Assembly (NCBI GenBank): GCA_014529385.2
Contig: CM043942.1
Span: forward strand, 112,316,141-112,380,140
Source of the DNA: Adiantum capillus-veneris
Taxonomy: Eukaryota > Streptophyta > Polypodiopsida > Polypodiales > Pteridaceae
DNA length: 64,000 nt
Reading direction: 5' to 3'
A program made the position numbers and the translations under genes. The notes under the pieces are model-generated. The model searched no databases. It saw only the letters and a list, made by a program, of their open reading frames with translations, and had not been told where the DNA came from. Shown here piece after piece: positions 12,671-22,023 of this stretch (its first letter is position 1; each line of letters begins with the position of its first letter).

Positions 12671-14639
12671 GCCATAATGGTAAATTCATGTTCGTTCACA
12701 TGCAAGCTACATTGCATAGATAGAAGGACATCTATAAATATTTGAGATTGCAAGATGGACGTCTATACATGGGCATGGTCGAGTGGATGTTTCTCAAGGT
12801 AGCCAATGTGTCAATGTTTCCTTGAGATCTCTATGATATGCCATGGCTCGGTCCGAGCTTGGCTTGGCATTGTAATTTTTTGGCTATCTTAATATATTAT
12901 ACTCACTATTATGAGTTCTACAAAAGAGAAAAAAAAAGAAGGTATCCACTTACAACCATAATTCTCTTATCTTCAAACCTAAAAAGACAAACCAAACAGT
13001 TAAGACCTTTTCCATTGAAAAACCAAAAAAGGTAAAGCTTCTTTTGGGGATACCCTTGCTAGCATGTCTTCAAAATACTTGCTATAGCAGCAAGAGGTTG
13101 AGGATGCATACCAAACCTCAAGAAACAATGTAAATGGTAACAAATTAAAGGAACTCAAATGACATAAATGCAAAAGAGACCAAGACAAACCTAAGACAAG
13201 TTGAATACTAAAAAAACAGGCAAATCAAAGACTCCTTCCTCATCGATGACTGATTGAATCAGCAATAGAGTTGGAAAACACATCAAAGATAGTCTTTGAC
13301 AAGGAGTTGAGCTGCATACATAGAAATTACCAAAAACATAAATATGAAATATATAGGTAGATGAACCTAGGAAAAGTATGCACACTGGGTTTGTGTCAGG
13401 ATTCTTCTCAAGTCCATTGTACACAGGCTCATAATTAAAGCCTCTACATAGAGCGGATCCGCACAAATGGAGGCTGACCCCAACTAGCGGTGTATGAGTA
13501 GGATTCGCATGCATAGCAGTAGCATGGAAAAGTTTAACAAAGCCTTCCCAATATTAAATCAACTCTGCCAAAAATGAGAGAGTTGCTCTTGAGCTTCCTT
13601 GTTAACTGGCAGCACATGCAGGCCACCTTTGCATTGAAGTCGATCAGGTTCGTGTACAATCGCTGTGCCACAAATAGCACCGCCGAGCCCATGGCCTCTG
13701 GTTTCTCTTGTATGGCTCTTCCACGAGTAGAGGGCAGTAGGCGGTTGCTAATGTTGCCACGTGGACTAAACGCACTCCCTCACCTTGGCAGAGTTAGGAG
13801 GAGGGTTGGGCAGCAACGGGGTAGCACCCCCCACATGCGGATGCGCCCGTAGTCACTACCTTACTCTCAAAACGAAGTTCCAACAAAAGCACTAGATAGA
13901 TGGAATAAAAATAGGGTGTGGAATTCCCACCAAGCATGATAAAAGAACTGCCACAATATTGATCATGCAATGCAGACAACAAGATAGATAAGAAACACAA
14001 TGTAAATTATCGTTCAAACCCCAATCCTCCTTGCCTGGCTTAGTGTTATAAGAGCTGACATGCACACAAGTGCCAATAAGGTGATGTGGCAGGCATAGTG
14101 TTTGGAGTTCCTGAACATTGGTTGCGCATAGCTTGGCCTTGGGCATAGCTTGGCAACAAACATGTTTGTTGCATGGCAAGGCCACGAACAATCCCGCTTT
14201 AGTGATGCCTCCTCTTGTTGCATAAAGATTTTACCTCTCAAAACTTGCACAGAGACTCTCAGCGCTCTTTGTCAATAATTTGCCCCTCTCACTAATTTCT
14301 GATTTGTATTTCCCAAGCTATTAATAAGGTACCATTAGTTTTTTTCATAAATGACGTGGCAATTGGACTTGGCAACTAAAGGCTCCTCACGACGTTTCGA
14401 GCTGGGCACAAGAAACGCCTTCAGGAGCAGGAAACGCTGAAACGCTGGCCGTAGTCACCCGCTCTCTACAAACTTGGATTTTAATTGTGCTCACTCGTGT
14501 TCATTAAGGTCAGAATTACAGAACTAGGGAACCTGGCTCATAAAAAACCATTCAAAGCTCCAATGGACCGTCATTACATTATGACACTTGAGCTTCGGCT
14601 AAATACACAAGAAGTTTTGGACACATTGTGACTTACCTC
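12671..14639. other. Intron sequence without recognisable gene
   Basis: Several short open frames occur on both strands (for example 13191-13514 minus), but none has a recognisable motif, repeat or splice context. I see no gene here. Confidence 0.5.
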
Positions 14640-14797
14640 AACATCATGAGCTTCTGTGAGGGAGGCACTACATACCTAGCTAGGTACGATTGGGAGCAGG
14701 GGACTGCCTGCCCGGTGGGGTGGCCGAGGGTCCCCTGCCCCCAATCCTACCTAGCTAGGTATGCGGCCGTGCCTCCCGAGCAGAAGCTCATGATGTT
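14640..14797. other. Long imperfect hairpin, miRNA-precursor-like or foldback element
   Basis: The left arm (14640-~14703) and right arm (~14729-14797) are reverse complements over about 65 nt with a few mismatches and one small bulge. Pairing blocks include AACATCATGAGCTTCTG, GGGAGGCAC, CATACCTAGCTAGGTA and GATTGGG/GCAGGGGAC. The loop is about 25 nt and GC-rich. The arm length, small loop and scattered mismatches resemble plant pre-miRNA or a young hairpin locus, but a small foldback transposon would look the same. On the minus strand the hairpin is followed by GAGGTAAGT, a perfect splice-donor consensus (around 14630-14638). Confidence 0.55.
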
Positions 14798-15280
14798 ATG
14801 CATTGTATGAAAAACACTGAAAAAGACTCCGTTTTCCTACATGAGAAAATTTATTAATCTTCTTGCGATAGTACTTTGGCCATGGTACCTCAACGATGAA
14901 TGACTGCACAAAAAATAGATACTTTCAGTAATTGGAAATGCTTCATTTGGCCTTCTTCCCCAAAATGCCTATAAAATGGTCCATCCTCTCAAAACTCAAC
15001 CAAAACAGAGTTGACCCGAAGCCAAGATGCCCTATTTCCAGAGCTTCCAAATTTGTCACGATTATGCCAAGATGAATACTAATTGCCTCATTCTCCACAA
15101 AGAAAGTACCAATCAGCTACTGCAAATTTGGTAATCCTGAAATCAATTTCGGCACCATTGTGGTCGCTCACCATTCTCTACAGGGAATCTCCTACCTGCA
15201 CTGATCTTTCACGTTTTTCTGCGGCTTTTTTGTTTTTTTTTTGTGTGTGTGTGTGTGTTGGGGGGGTGGGGGGAGATGAC

Positions 15281-15322
<42 letters not shown>

Positions 15323-15345
15323 ACAAAGCTGAAGCGAACGCTCAC
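14798..15345. other. 5' end of the GTPase intron, no gene seen
   Basis: Contains a T-run, a short GT repeat, a G-run (15234-15273) and a GA microsatellite next to the splice donor. No coding potential recognised. Confidence 0.5.
15283..15321. repeat. (GA)n microsatellite
   Basis: About 19 GA units beginning 24 bp inside the intron from the GTPase donor site. Confidence 0.9.
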
Positions 15346-15583
15346 CTGCACCAGACCTTCCAATCACCAATATGCGGACCTGTTGAAAGAACTCTTTTCG
15401 CCATACCTCATCAACCCCTTCGTTCTTCAAGATCTTAGCATAAGCTTCAGCAAGTTGCTGTTTGGGATCCAAAGAGGAGCCATTACTGCCGCTGGTTCCC
15501 TGGCTGAAATTATCCTCCCTAGTTTCTTTCTTCTTCTTGCCTTTCCCGGCCAGGGACAGAATTTTCCGGAACGAGCTGCGCAT
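15346..15583 (-). CDS. P-loop GTPase, exon 1 (N-terminus and first half of Walker A)
   Basis: Starts at the ATG at 15583-15581 and encodes 79 codons plus one base, ending at a GCAG|GTGAGC donor. The protein begins basic (KGKKKK), has a serine/glycine linker and an acidic helix (AEAYAKILKNEG), then the strand VRILVIGRSGA that starts the G1 loop. The next codon (Gly80) is completed by exon 2, giving GRSGAGKTT at residues 75-83. The frame stays open upstream of this ATG, so an earlier exon or start is possible; I chose the first in-frame ATG. Confidence 0.75.
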
Positions 15584-16388
15584 ATTGAAAGAATTCTTAC
15601 ACCAGCTAGCATGCAGTGGTGATTGCGGTAAGCACGATCTGACTAATCAAATGTGACTGCCTTGTCATAACTATGGTTTGTCCTCACTAATCATCTGATT
15701 AACTGTTACAAGATTGCTGCTCGAGGCCAAAGTAATCTATACATGCATAATCATATAGCCATCACCAACGCACATAATTAGGACACTAATCTGGCTATAT
15801 ATGATTAGTGTCCTAACTATGAATTAACTTCACCGGTAAGCTTATAAACTATTAAAATGATACTTAGCTTGTAGCAAGATGCCAAGCAGGCGGCATCGTA
15901 AGCTGGCCAGTGTATGATACAAGAAGCTGTCAGCAGAATTTAGAGAATGAGAGCTTAAGGCTTATTAATCTCAATGGCTCACCAGTTGACCTCGATGAGC
16001 CTTAATTGGCAGGGAGGGGGCGACCTTCCCTTTGACTGGTCAAGTGCGGACAGCTTGTTCGAGAATCTTAAGAATATACTCGTGAAAACAAGAGGGCTTT
16101 GCACAACATTTGGACAAATACATATTCGGTCAATACGGTTTAAACTTGACAGCTGAATCAACGTGTAGTCCAGTCGCTCGCTTACTTAAGCTGCGACTGA
16201 GAGGGTGTCTCTTCTCACGTCGTTCTTCAACCATGCTTTCAAAAAAAATAATAGAAAAATTAGAATGCTTCGTTAGTGGCATTTGTATTGAATTGAAGTG
16301 ATTCCAAGGGTTACAGAAAACAAGAACCTAAAAGAGAAAAGCTTTTTGCTTTTTTTTGGGGGGAGTGGGGGGGTGCTCTCAGGATTAA
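15584..16388. other. 5' flank of the GTPase gene
   Basis: No gene recognised. A small perfect inverted repeat lies within it. Promoter elements for the minus-strand GTPase could be here, but no clear TATA box could be assigned. Confidence 0.45.
15778..15816. repeat. Short inverted repeat
   Basis: TTAGGACACTAATC is followed about 10 bp later by GATTAGTGTCCTAA, forming a 14-bp perfect stem. It sits in the GTPase upstream region and could be a protein-binding palindrome or a trace of a small foldback element. Confidence 0.7.
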
Positions 16389-16633
16389 GGGTGGGTTCAG
16401 ACTAGACGGCAGAAGAAAACTGCAAAGGGACATCAATGTTCCACGGCAAAAGTTGATTGGTTGAAGTTGAGGCACTCTTCTGTCGGGCCCTTCATTTTTC
16501 TTCCGTCCTCTCCTTCCCCCCTCGGAAGAGTTGATGGCCTCTCTCAGTCCCCTTCGCTTTTTCACTGTTTACACTAAGTGGCGGCAGATTTGTGAAGATT
16601 TTTTTCTTCCGTCGGTTCAGTCTGAACCCAGCC
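16389..16633. mobile_element. MITE, Tourist/PIF-Harbinger-like (245 bp)
   Basis: The left end GGGTGGGTTCAGACT and the reverse complement of the right end GGCTGGGTTCAGACT match at 13 of 15 positions, and imperfect similarity continues for about 30 bp. The element is flanked by TAA on both sides (16386-16388 and 16634-16636), the 3-bp target duplication typical of Harbinger. No coding capacity. Confidence 0.8.
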
Positions 16634-16894
16634 TAAGTAACACAGGGTATTGAATGATGTGGGAGTCATGGGATCGAGGGCGAGAAGTGAGACACGAATA
16701 TCAAAAAGGCGTTCAGGCGTTCGATGTGTCCGAGCTTATTTTTTACGTCATAATTTACTTTTATCATTTTTATTTAATTTATATATTTATGTTTTCCCAT
16801 CTTGGATAACCAAACGCTTGCGTGTATGTGGATAGAGCACGTGCCTCTCCCCGCAGCCGTCAGACTCAACCCCATCCGTCGATCCCACCGCTCG

Positions 16895-17210
16895 TGTGAA
16901 GTCCGGGGTGAGACTGCCTCCGAATGATCCTCTCAACCTCCCTTTAAATAGCCCCTTGGGCCTCATTCCCTATCCACACTTGCAGCCAGCCCCTTGTGCC
17001 TGGTCCTTGACCACCGGGCTTTGTCCTTGGCATGACATTACTCCCCCCTTGGAGAAGTGTTTTCATCCTCGAAAACGATGATACACTAAAGTTTTTCACA
17101 GGAGCATCCTACATGAATCCAACTATTTGCTTGACCGGAACACGGTTCAGTACATTAGGGGTAAAAACGACTCCAAAAGGGTTGTGTAAGGAATTGGTTA
17201 ACTTACTAAT
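16895..17210 (-). mobile_element. Gypsy-type 3' LTR and short internal remnant
   Basis: On the minus strand a polyprotein-tail-like stretch (17037-17090, 'ttggagaagtgttttcatcc') meets TGTCATGCCAAGGACAAAG, the start of an LTR extending to about 16895. The 'ccttgaccaccgggctttg' part recurs near 48020-48045. It may be the other end of the element split into C and E, but the intervening distance makes this speculative. Confidence 0.45.
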
Positions 17211-17442
17211 TAGCAGAACCGTTTATGGTCAAAAAGGCTCCAAATTTATCTGTTTTGGTCATTTAAAGCATATCTAGGCACTCTAAAGCGTATCTAGGTA
17301 TCTCTAAATATTCAAAAAGATATCGTTTTCTTCACATTCCTTTGCAACCCACCTTGAAATTTGTTCTCATTTACTTCACTTGGCGGCAAATAGTTGTTTC
17401 CACTTTTGAATCACTCAATCTCTCTTTTTTCTCTCACCTTTC

Positions 17443-19576
17443 ATGAGATTTATCTCTTCTTCTTTGATGCACCTTGTTCTGCTATACTACGTTATTTCCA
17501 TTATACTTTCTGTGTGTTTATTACTTACAATGAGTAATATATCTTCCATTAGTGACAACCGCAAGTTTCACTTGAACATTAAGCTAAGCGAAGAATATGC
17601 TACTATGCGGAGTGTTCATCAAACACCAGTTACAACTGTAAATGAAGCACAACAACTTCGCAACGAGGGAAAGAAACACATTGATTTATGGACAGATGGG
17701 AGCTTATATCCACTGGATCCTAGCACTGGAAGGTATCCATCTTTTCACACACCTCATGATTTGATGAGATTTGTTGGTGATGGGGTTGATGGCTTACTAG
17801 GATATAGTTCTAAGCTATCTCATTTACACATTGATCATACACATTACATTCAAAATCTCAAAATTTCTTTGTCTTCAAATGCAACAAGAATTTTAGAACT
17901 TGAAAATCAAATAGCACCTCTAAAAATAAGAAACTCATCAACTTCAGACTTTAAAAGAAACTCAAATAGGATTAAGAGCACGAGTAAAACGAAAGAGAGA
18001 TGTAGTAAACTTAACATAAGGTTCTGGACAAAGAAAAAAAAAGATTAAAGATTAGTAGAGAACGTGTGACTAGTCTTTTAGGATTTGATATGTCCAATGT
18101 TCAAGAAAGGGTGAGATTTTTGAATGAGGTAATGAACAAAAGTGATATTTTGAAACTTTCTAAAAATCAAACTCAGAAGAAATTGGTATTTCAAAATTTA
18201 CTGAAAGATATGGGTTTAGTTCTCAAATGCAAGAAGTTTGTGACACAGTGGGGGTGAGTAGAAGGGGTTACAGGGCCATGTCTAAAACTTGGCTTCAGGT
18301 TTTAAAGTATTACAAGATTAAAGCTTTTGGGTTTCTTACGCCTAACAATGTTGGAAAAGTTAGGACTCTGTTAAACGAAAAAATACCCGAACATTTTGGA
18401 GAGTACTATCATATAGAAGGAACGATGCCATATGAAAAATAGAAAAACAAATCTTCTTTTGAGTATAATGTTTTTAATAAAATTTGGATGAGTATAAAAA
18501 AAGTTCAATCTGCTATGGTGAGATACTATAACATGCAAGAAGTAGATTGTGAAGGAAAACTTATATTTGTTACGAAATTGGATGAAGCTCAAATTCAAAA
18601 ATGTCAAAAAGTGGAAAGAGTATCCATATCCCTAATGAATAGAGCATTGGACTATAGCCAGGGTAAGCTTGATTCCCCATACCACAAAACTCAATCAAAA
18701 ATGGAGCTTTGGTGGATCGGAGCAGCTCAAATACCAGTATAAAATCATGATACATTGAAATTGCTCTTTTTGCAGATCGATATTCCTTCTGTTATACAGG
18801 ACCAAAATGCAGGTGAAAAACTTTGTGTAGATGGCATAGGTGACTTTATTGTAGAATGGCACTTGAGTACTGACCTAAAAGCATTGAAGTGCATGTTTGG
18901 TGTATGTGGAGGTGTCAATACTAAGTATCCATGTCTATATTGCATGGCAAGCACTGGAACAAAAGGATGGCTTGCAGAACACGAGGTTGGAAAACCACCA
19001 TCGAGAAATACTGTGAACGTCATCGACTATCCATCGTCTTCTATGATTTGGGATCCAATTCTAACAATAGATTTAAAAATGTGCATATATGTACAATGCA
19101 TACAGAGATTAGAATCTTGGACAAATTGCTTCGACTCCATCTTGATTATGCATATTCTATTAAGCCAAGTAAACTTGCAGATGAGTGCATCAAAAAATGC
19201 GAGGCTTTGCCCTCTCAAATGGGTTTTCATGGTGGTCAAGTGCATCTAAAAAAAGATCCTACTCTTTCAAAAGGAACGGGTGATGTTTTGCAAGATGTTT
19301 CAATAGGTGGAGTAAAAGCCAGAAGGATTTTGAGTAACCATGACAACAAACAAGTTGATGCTATGTGAAACTGCTGGAAGGATCTTTGTGTAATAACAAC
19401 CAATGTCAAAAGTAGACCACATGTAGCCAACAAATACATGGAAGTGTGGAAGAAGCTCGATAATTTTTTGAAAGTTTTGAGACAACAAGTTAGCTCTGCT
19501 ACTTATGCAGATGACTTTAAAAAGACAATAAAGATTTTAATAACTGCTATTACAGATGCTTGGGGAGCAAAAGACA
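17443..19576 (+). pseudogene. Transposase-like gene of unnamed family, 5' part (disrupted)
   Basis: Successive plus-strand frames form one decayed protein. The first is 201 aa (17443-18048) and includes HIDLWTDGSLYPLDPSTG. Next come MTSLLGFDMSNVQERVRFLN and GVSRRGYRAMSKTW (18250 region), then KVERVSISLMNRALDYSQG and KTQSKMELWWIGA (18600-18720). A central stretch (18755-19000) follows with DGIGDFIVEWHLSTDLKALK and YPCLYCMAS. The last is HICTMHTEIRILDKLLRLHL and GFHGGQVHLKKDP (19080-19260). The D..H.STD..AL..MFG...G...YPC.YC layout recalls uncharacterised transposase-like proteins I remember from invertebrates and other eukaryotes. I cannot name the family and the DDE assignment is inference. 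Frames are broken by stops and shifts near 18045, 18440, 18740 and 19366. At 19577 a CACTA element interrupts the coding sequence; it resumes at 27453. Confidence 0.5.
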
Positions 19577-19586
19577 CACTACAAGA
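19577..19586 (+). repeat. CACTA left terminal inverted repeat
   Basis: CACTACAAGA, preceded by the ACA target duplication; pairs with the right end. Confidence 0.9.
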
Positions 19587-19607
19587 GGTTGTGTGCACTT
19601 GTGACGC

Positions 19608-19826
19608 TTTTAGCGACGGAAATACACTAGGTTTTTATAACCCCGACGTCGCTAAGAGCGTCGCTATCCGCGTCGTTACGGGGACGTCGCTATAAGTGTC
19701 GCTATAGCCATCGCTATAGTCATCGCTATATAGCGACGGCTATAGCGACGTTGCATGGCCATCAATAGCGACGCTTATAGCGATGCTACAGAGCCTAATA
19801 TAGCGACGCTCATAGCGATGCCCGAG
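19608..19826. repeat. CACTA subterminal repeats (left)
   Basis: About a dozen TAGCGACG/CGTCGCTA motifs in both orientations within 220 bp. In En/Spm elements such motifs are binding sites for the element's accessory protein; that role is inferred here. Confidence 0.85.
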
Positions 19827-20235
19827 ATGAAAATCTTTTAGTGGCAGGGCATTGAATGCCCTACCACCCATCAACCATATTGAATGTTTCATTTGTCTAT
19901 TTACTTTTGAAAAAAAAGTGCAAAGGTAAATATAGACCCAAAATAGTCACCCACAAGACAATATTCATTAACTCCATCATCCATAGTACATATTGTTTGC
20001 AAAATAAAGATACAAAAATGACAAGCGTGAATTGATAAAAGTAAATCAATGACAATTGTACACAGCAGCAAAATCACTTGATTGTTAATCATTGCAATTG
20101 TAATAGTTACAAACCATTGTCATTATTTAAAAAATATACATGGTTTTCAAAAAGACGTACAAAAGTCGTCTCATGATACATAATCTATGTCAAAAAGAAA
20201 CTAATGCTATCTAGCTATGGCTAAACTGACGTCGT
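19827..20235. other. Non-coding CACTA sequence
   Basis: AT-rich sequence between the subterminal repeats and the end of the TNP1-like gene; nothing else recognised. Confidence 0.5.
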
Positions 20236-21541
20236 CTAATCAGACGTCTCATCGCGTCGAAGCGGCATATCTGTCTGATTCTGCAAAAAAAACAATAAGA
20301 TAGCTTTTTGTAAGTATAAACATATAGCGACGTTTATAAAACAATACACTAAATAGAAAAGAATAAACCCTAATACTAACCATGCCGTCGCGAGAAGTCG
20401 GGATGTCTATAAGGGCGTTTAAGCCCTTCCTGCCTGCGTACTCACGCTCGTACGGTGTGGGATAACGTCCTGTAAACAACCACTGTCAAAACATACAAAG
20501 AATCCATTATGTTATAATTTCAAATCCCATAAACCCTAAACTATCAAACATAGATGCGAAAATACTTACAAAATCGGCCTCAAATGATGTCCACCCGCCG
20601 CTCCCCAAGTGGTGTGCGCTCCCTGTCTCTACTCGCGCTCTGGCTGCCTCCTTTTGTTTCTTCCACTTGTTGGGATTCTCGCGCGCTTCTTTCTTCACAT
20701 GATTCCAATCTTCTTTGGCCAGCCAATCTGGTCTGCTCCACCCATGCTTGATTGCTTTTTGCACTTCGGAGCGCTTATGCTTGCAGTATTCGCGCATTCA
20801 AACCTTCATCACATCTTCATTGAAGCGGTCATCCCGTGTTGAAACGGGAAACTCGTCATGAAGCATGCTGATGACTCTATCTTTCAATTCATTCAGTACT
20901 TCACTCTAGGTGTTTAGTATGTAGTGTCTAAACACCTAAGAGCAAAGACCGCGCATGCGCGCAATCACCTTCTTGCCTTCATCATCCAAGATGATGCCGC
21001 TGATGAATTCAACGGAGTAAGGCAAGCCCTCTCGCCGCTGACGCGTGAACCTGGGTGTCTCGGCAAGGGTCTCTAGCGGCGTGTCAACGGGGGTACGGAT
21101 GCCAGGTGTCTCCACTGGAGTCTGAGCCCCTAAGCGAGGAGTGTCCACTGGAGTGACTCCTGGAGAAGTAGCTAGTGGTGTGTAGCTGCGGTGAACGGCA
21201 GTTAGCCGCGCAAAACCTGGTGTCGATGGCGATGCCGTGGCCGGTGTCGGGACGGGCAAAGAAGGGCAGGGGAAAGAGCCTCGTCGAACACGAGGCGGTG
21301 TCAAAGCATCGATGGCGCCACCCCCACAACAATCGCCACCGCCACCACTAGAGCGTCGGTGCTTAGACGAGTGTGAAGATCGTCTCGTCGACACCGAAGC
21401 TTCAAAGCGCGCTAAGGACTTCAAAATAGAGGGAGATGCAGATGGAGTAGGAACGCGCGATGGTGCGCCAGAGCGATGACGCTCCACATACCACAGTCTC
21501 TGCTGGGGTGACAAAGAAGAAAGAAACTCCTCATCATCCAT
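20236..21541 (-). pseudogene. TNP1-like second gene of the CACTA element
   Basis: Begins at ATG 21541 (MDDEEFLSSLSPQQRLWY) just after a TGCAG acceptor-like site. It encodes a serine-rich basic region, then a Pro/Thr repeat region (TPVDTP, TPVETPG, TPVDTPLETLAETP). After stops near 20936 and 20900 and at 20798-20800, the conserved part follows (20797-20570): HKRSEVQKAIKHGWSRPDW, ENPNKWKKQKEAA and TGSAHHLGSGG, resembling the Transposase_24/TNP1 family. A donor GATTTT|GTAAGT near 20570, a small exon (WLFTGRYPTPYEREYAGRKG...SRDGM) and a last exon ending MPLRRDETSD-stop at 20236 have compatible phases. The early stops make the product non-functional as read, unless an intron removes them. Confidence 0.7.
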
Positions 21542-22023
21542 ACCTGCATTAAACACACGAATATTTAAACTTAATATTGAATGAATGGAGTAGAAAACAT
21601 GGACAAGTAGATAGATAGATAAAGAGAGAGAGAGAGAGAGGAGGAGAAGGAGGTGCTCATCATCTCTGCTTATGAGAACATACCTAGAGCATACGTACCT
21701 GGAGTGGACGCAAAGACCATTAAATACAATGACACAATGACGCATATAAATACAATGAGGCAATGACGCAAATACTTAAAGAGCCGGAGAATCGTACAAG
21801 AACTTGAATGTGCTTGTAGCTTTGGAATGTTCAAAGGAGAGCAGCAATAGAAAGCGTTCTTCTTCTATTCAACTTGAGTGGTGATGGAAGAGGCAAGTGC
21901 ATAACTCTGAATTTACAAAACGGAGCAAAATTGTTCAAATGCAATATTTATGGCTTTAAGAGATCTCTCTCTCATCCTCGCATAGCTCAGCATAACTTCG
22001 TATATCTATATAGAGCTCTCTGT
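21542..22023. other. CACTA intergenic region
   Basis: Lies between the TNP2-type and TNP1-like genes. It holds a short GA repeat (21626-21640) and no recognised gene; likely promoter and 5' leader of the TNP1-like gene. Confidence 0.5.

Larger units (their letters stand above)
1653..15345 (-). other. 13.7-kb intron interrupting the GTPase Walker A motif
   Basis: The donor (GCAG|GTGAGC at 15346/15345) and acceptor (TTTTCAG|GAAAG at 1653/1652) are both consensus. The phase-1 junction makes the missing Gly codon of GRSGAGKTT. The intron is packed with transposon remains (A and B), tandem repeats and a long hairpin. I saw no convincing additional exon, but small alternative exons cannot be ruled out. 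Confidence 0.75.

Noticed and set aside
13191-14191. Minus-strand frames as missing exons of the GTPase
   Set aside because: The P-loop is completed exactly by joining 15346 to 1652, so no exon is needed between them, and these frames have no GTPase motifs.
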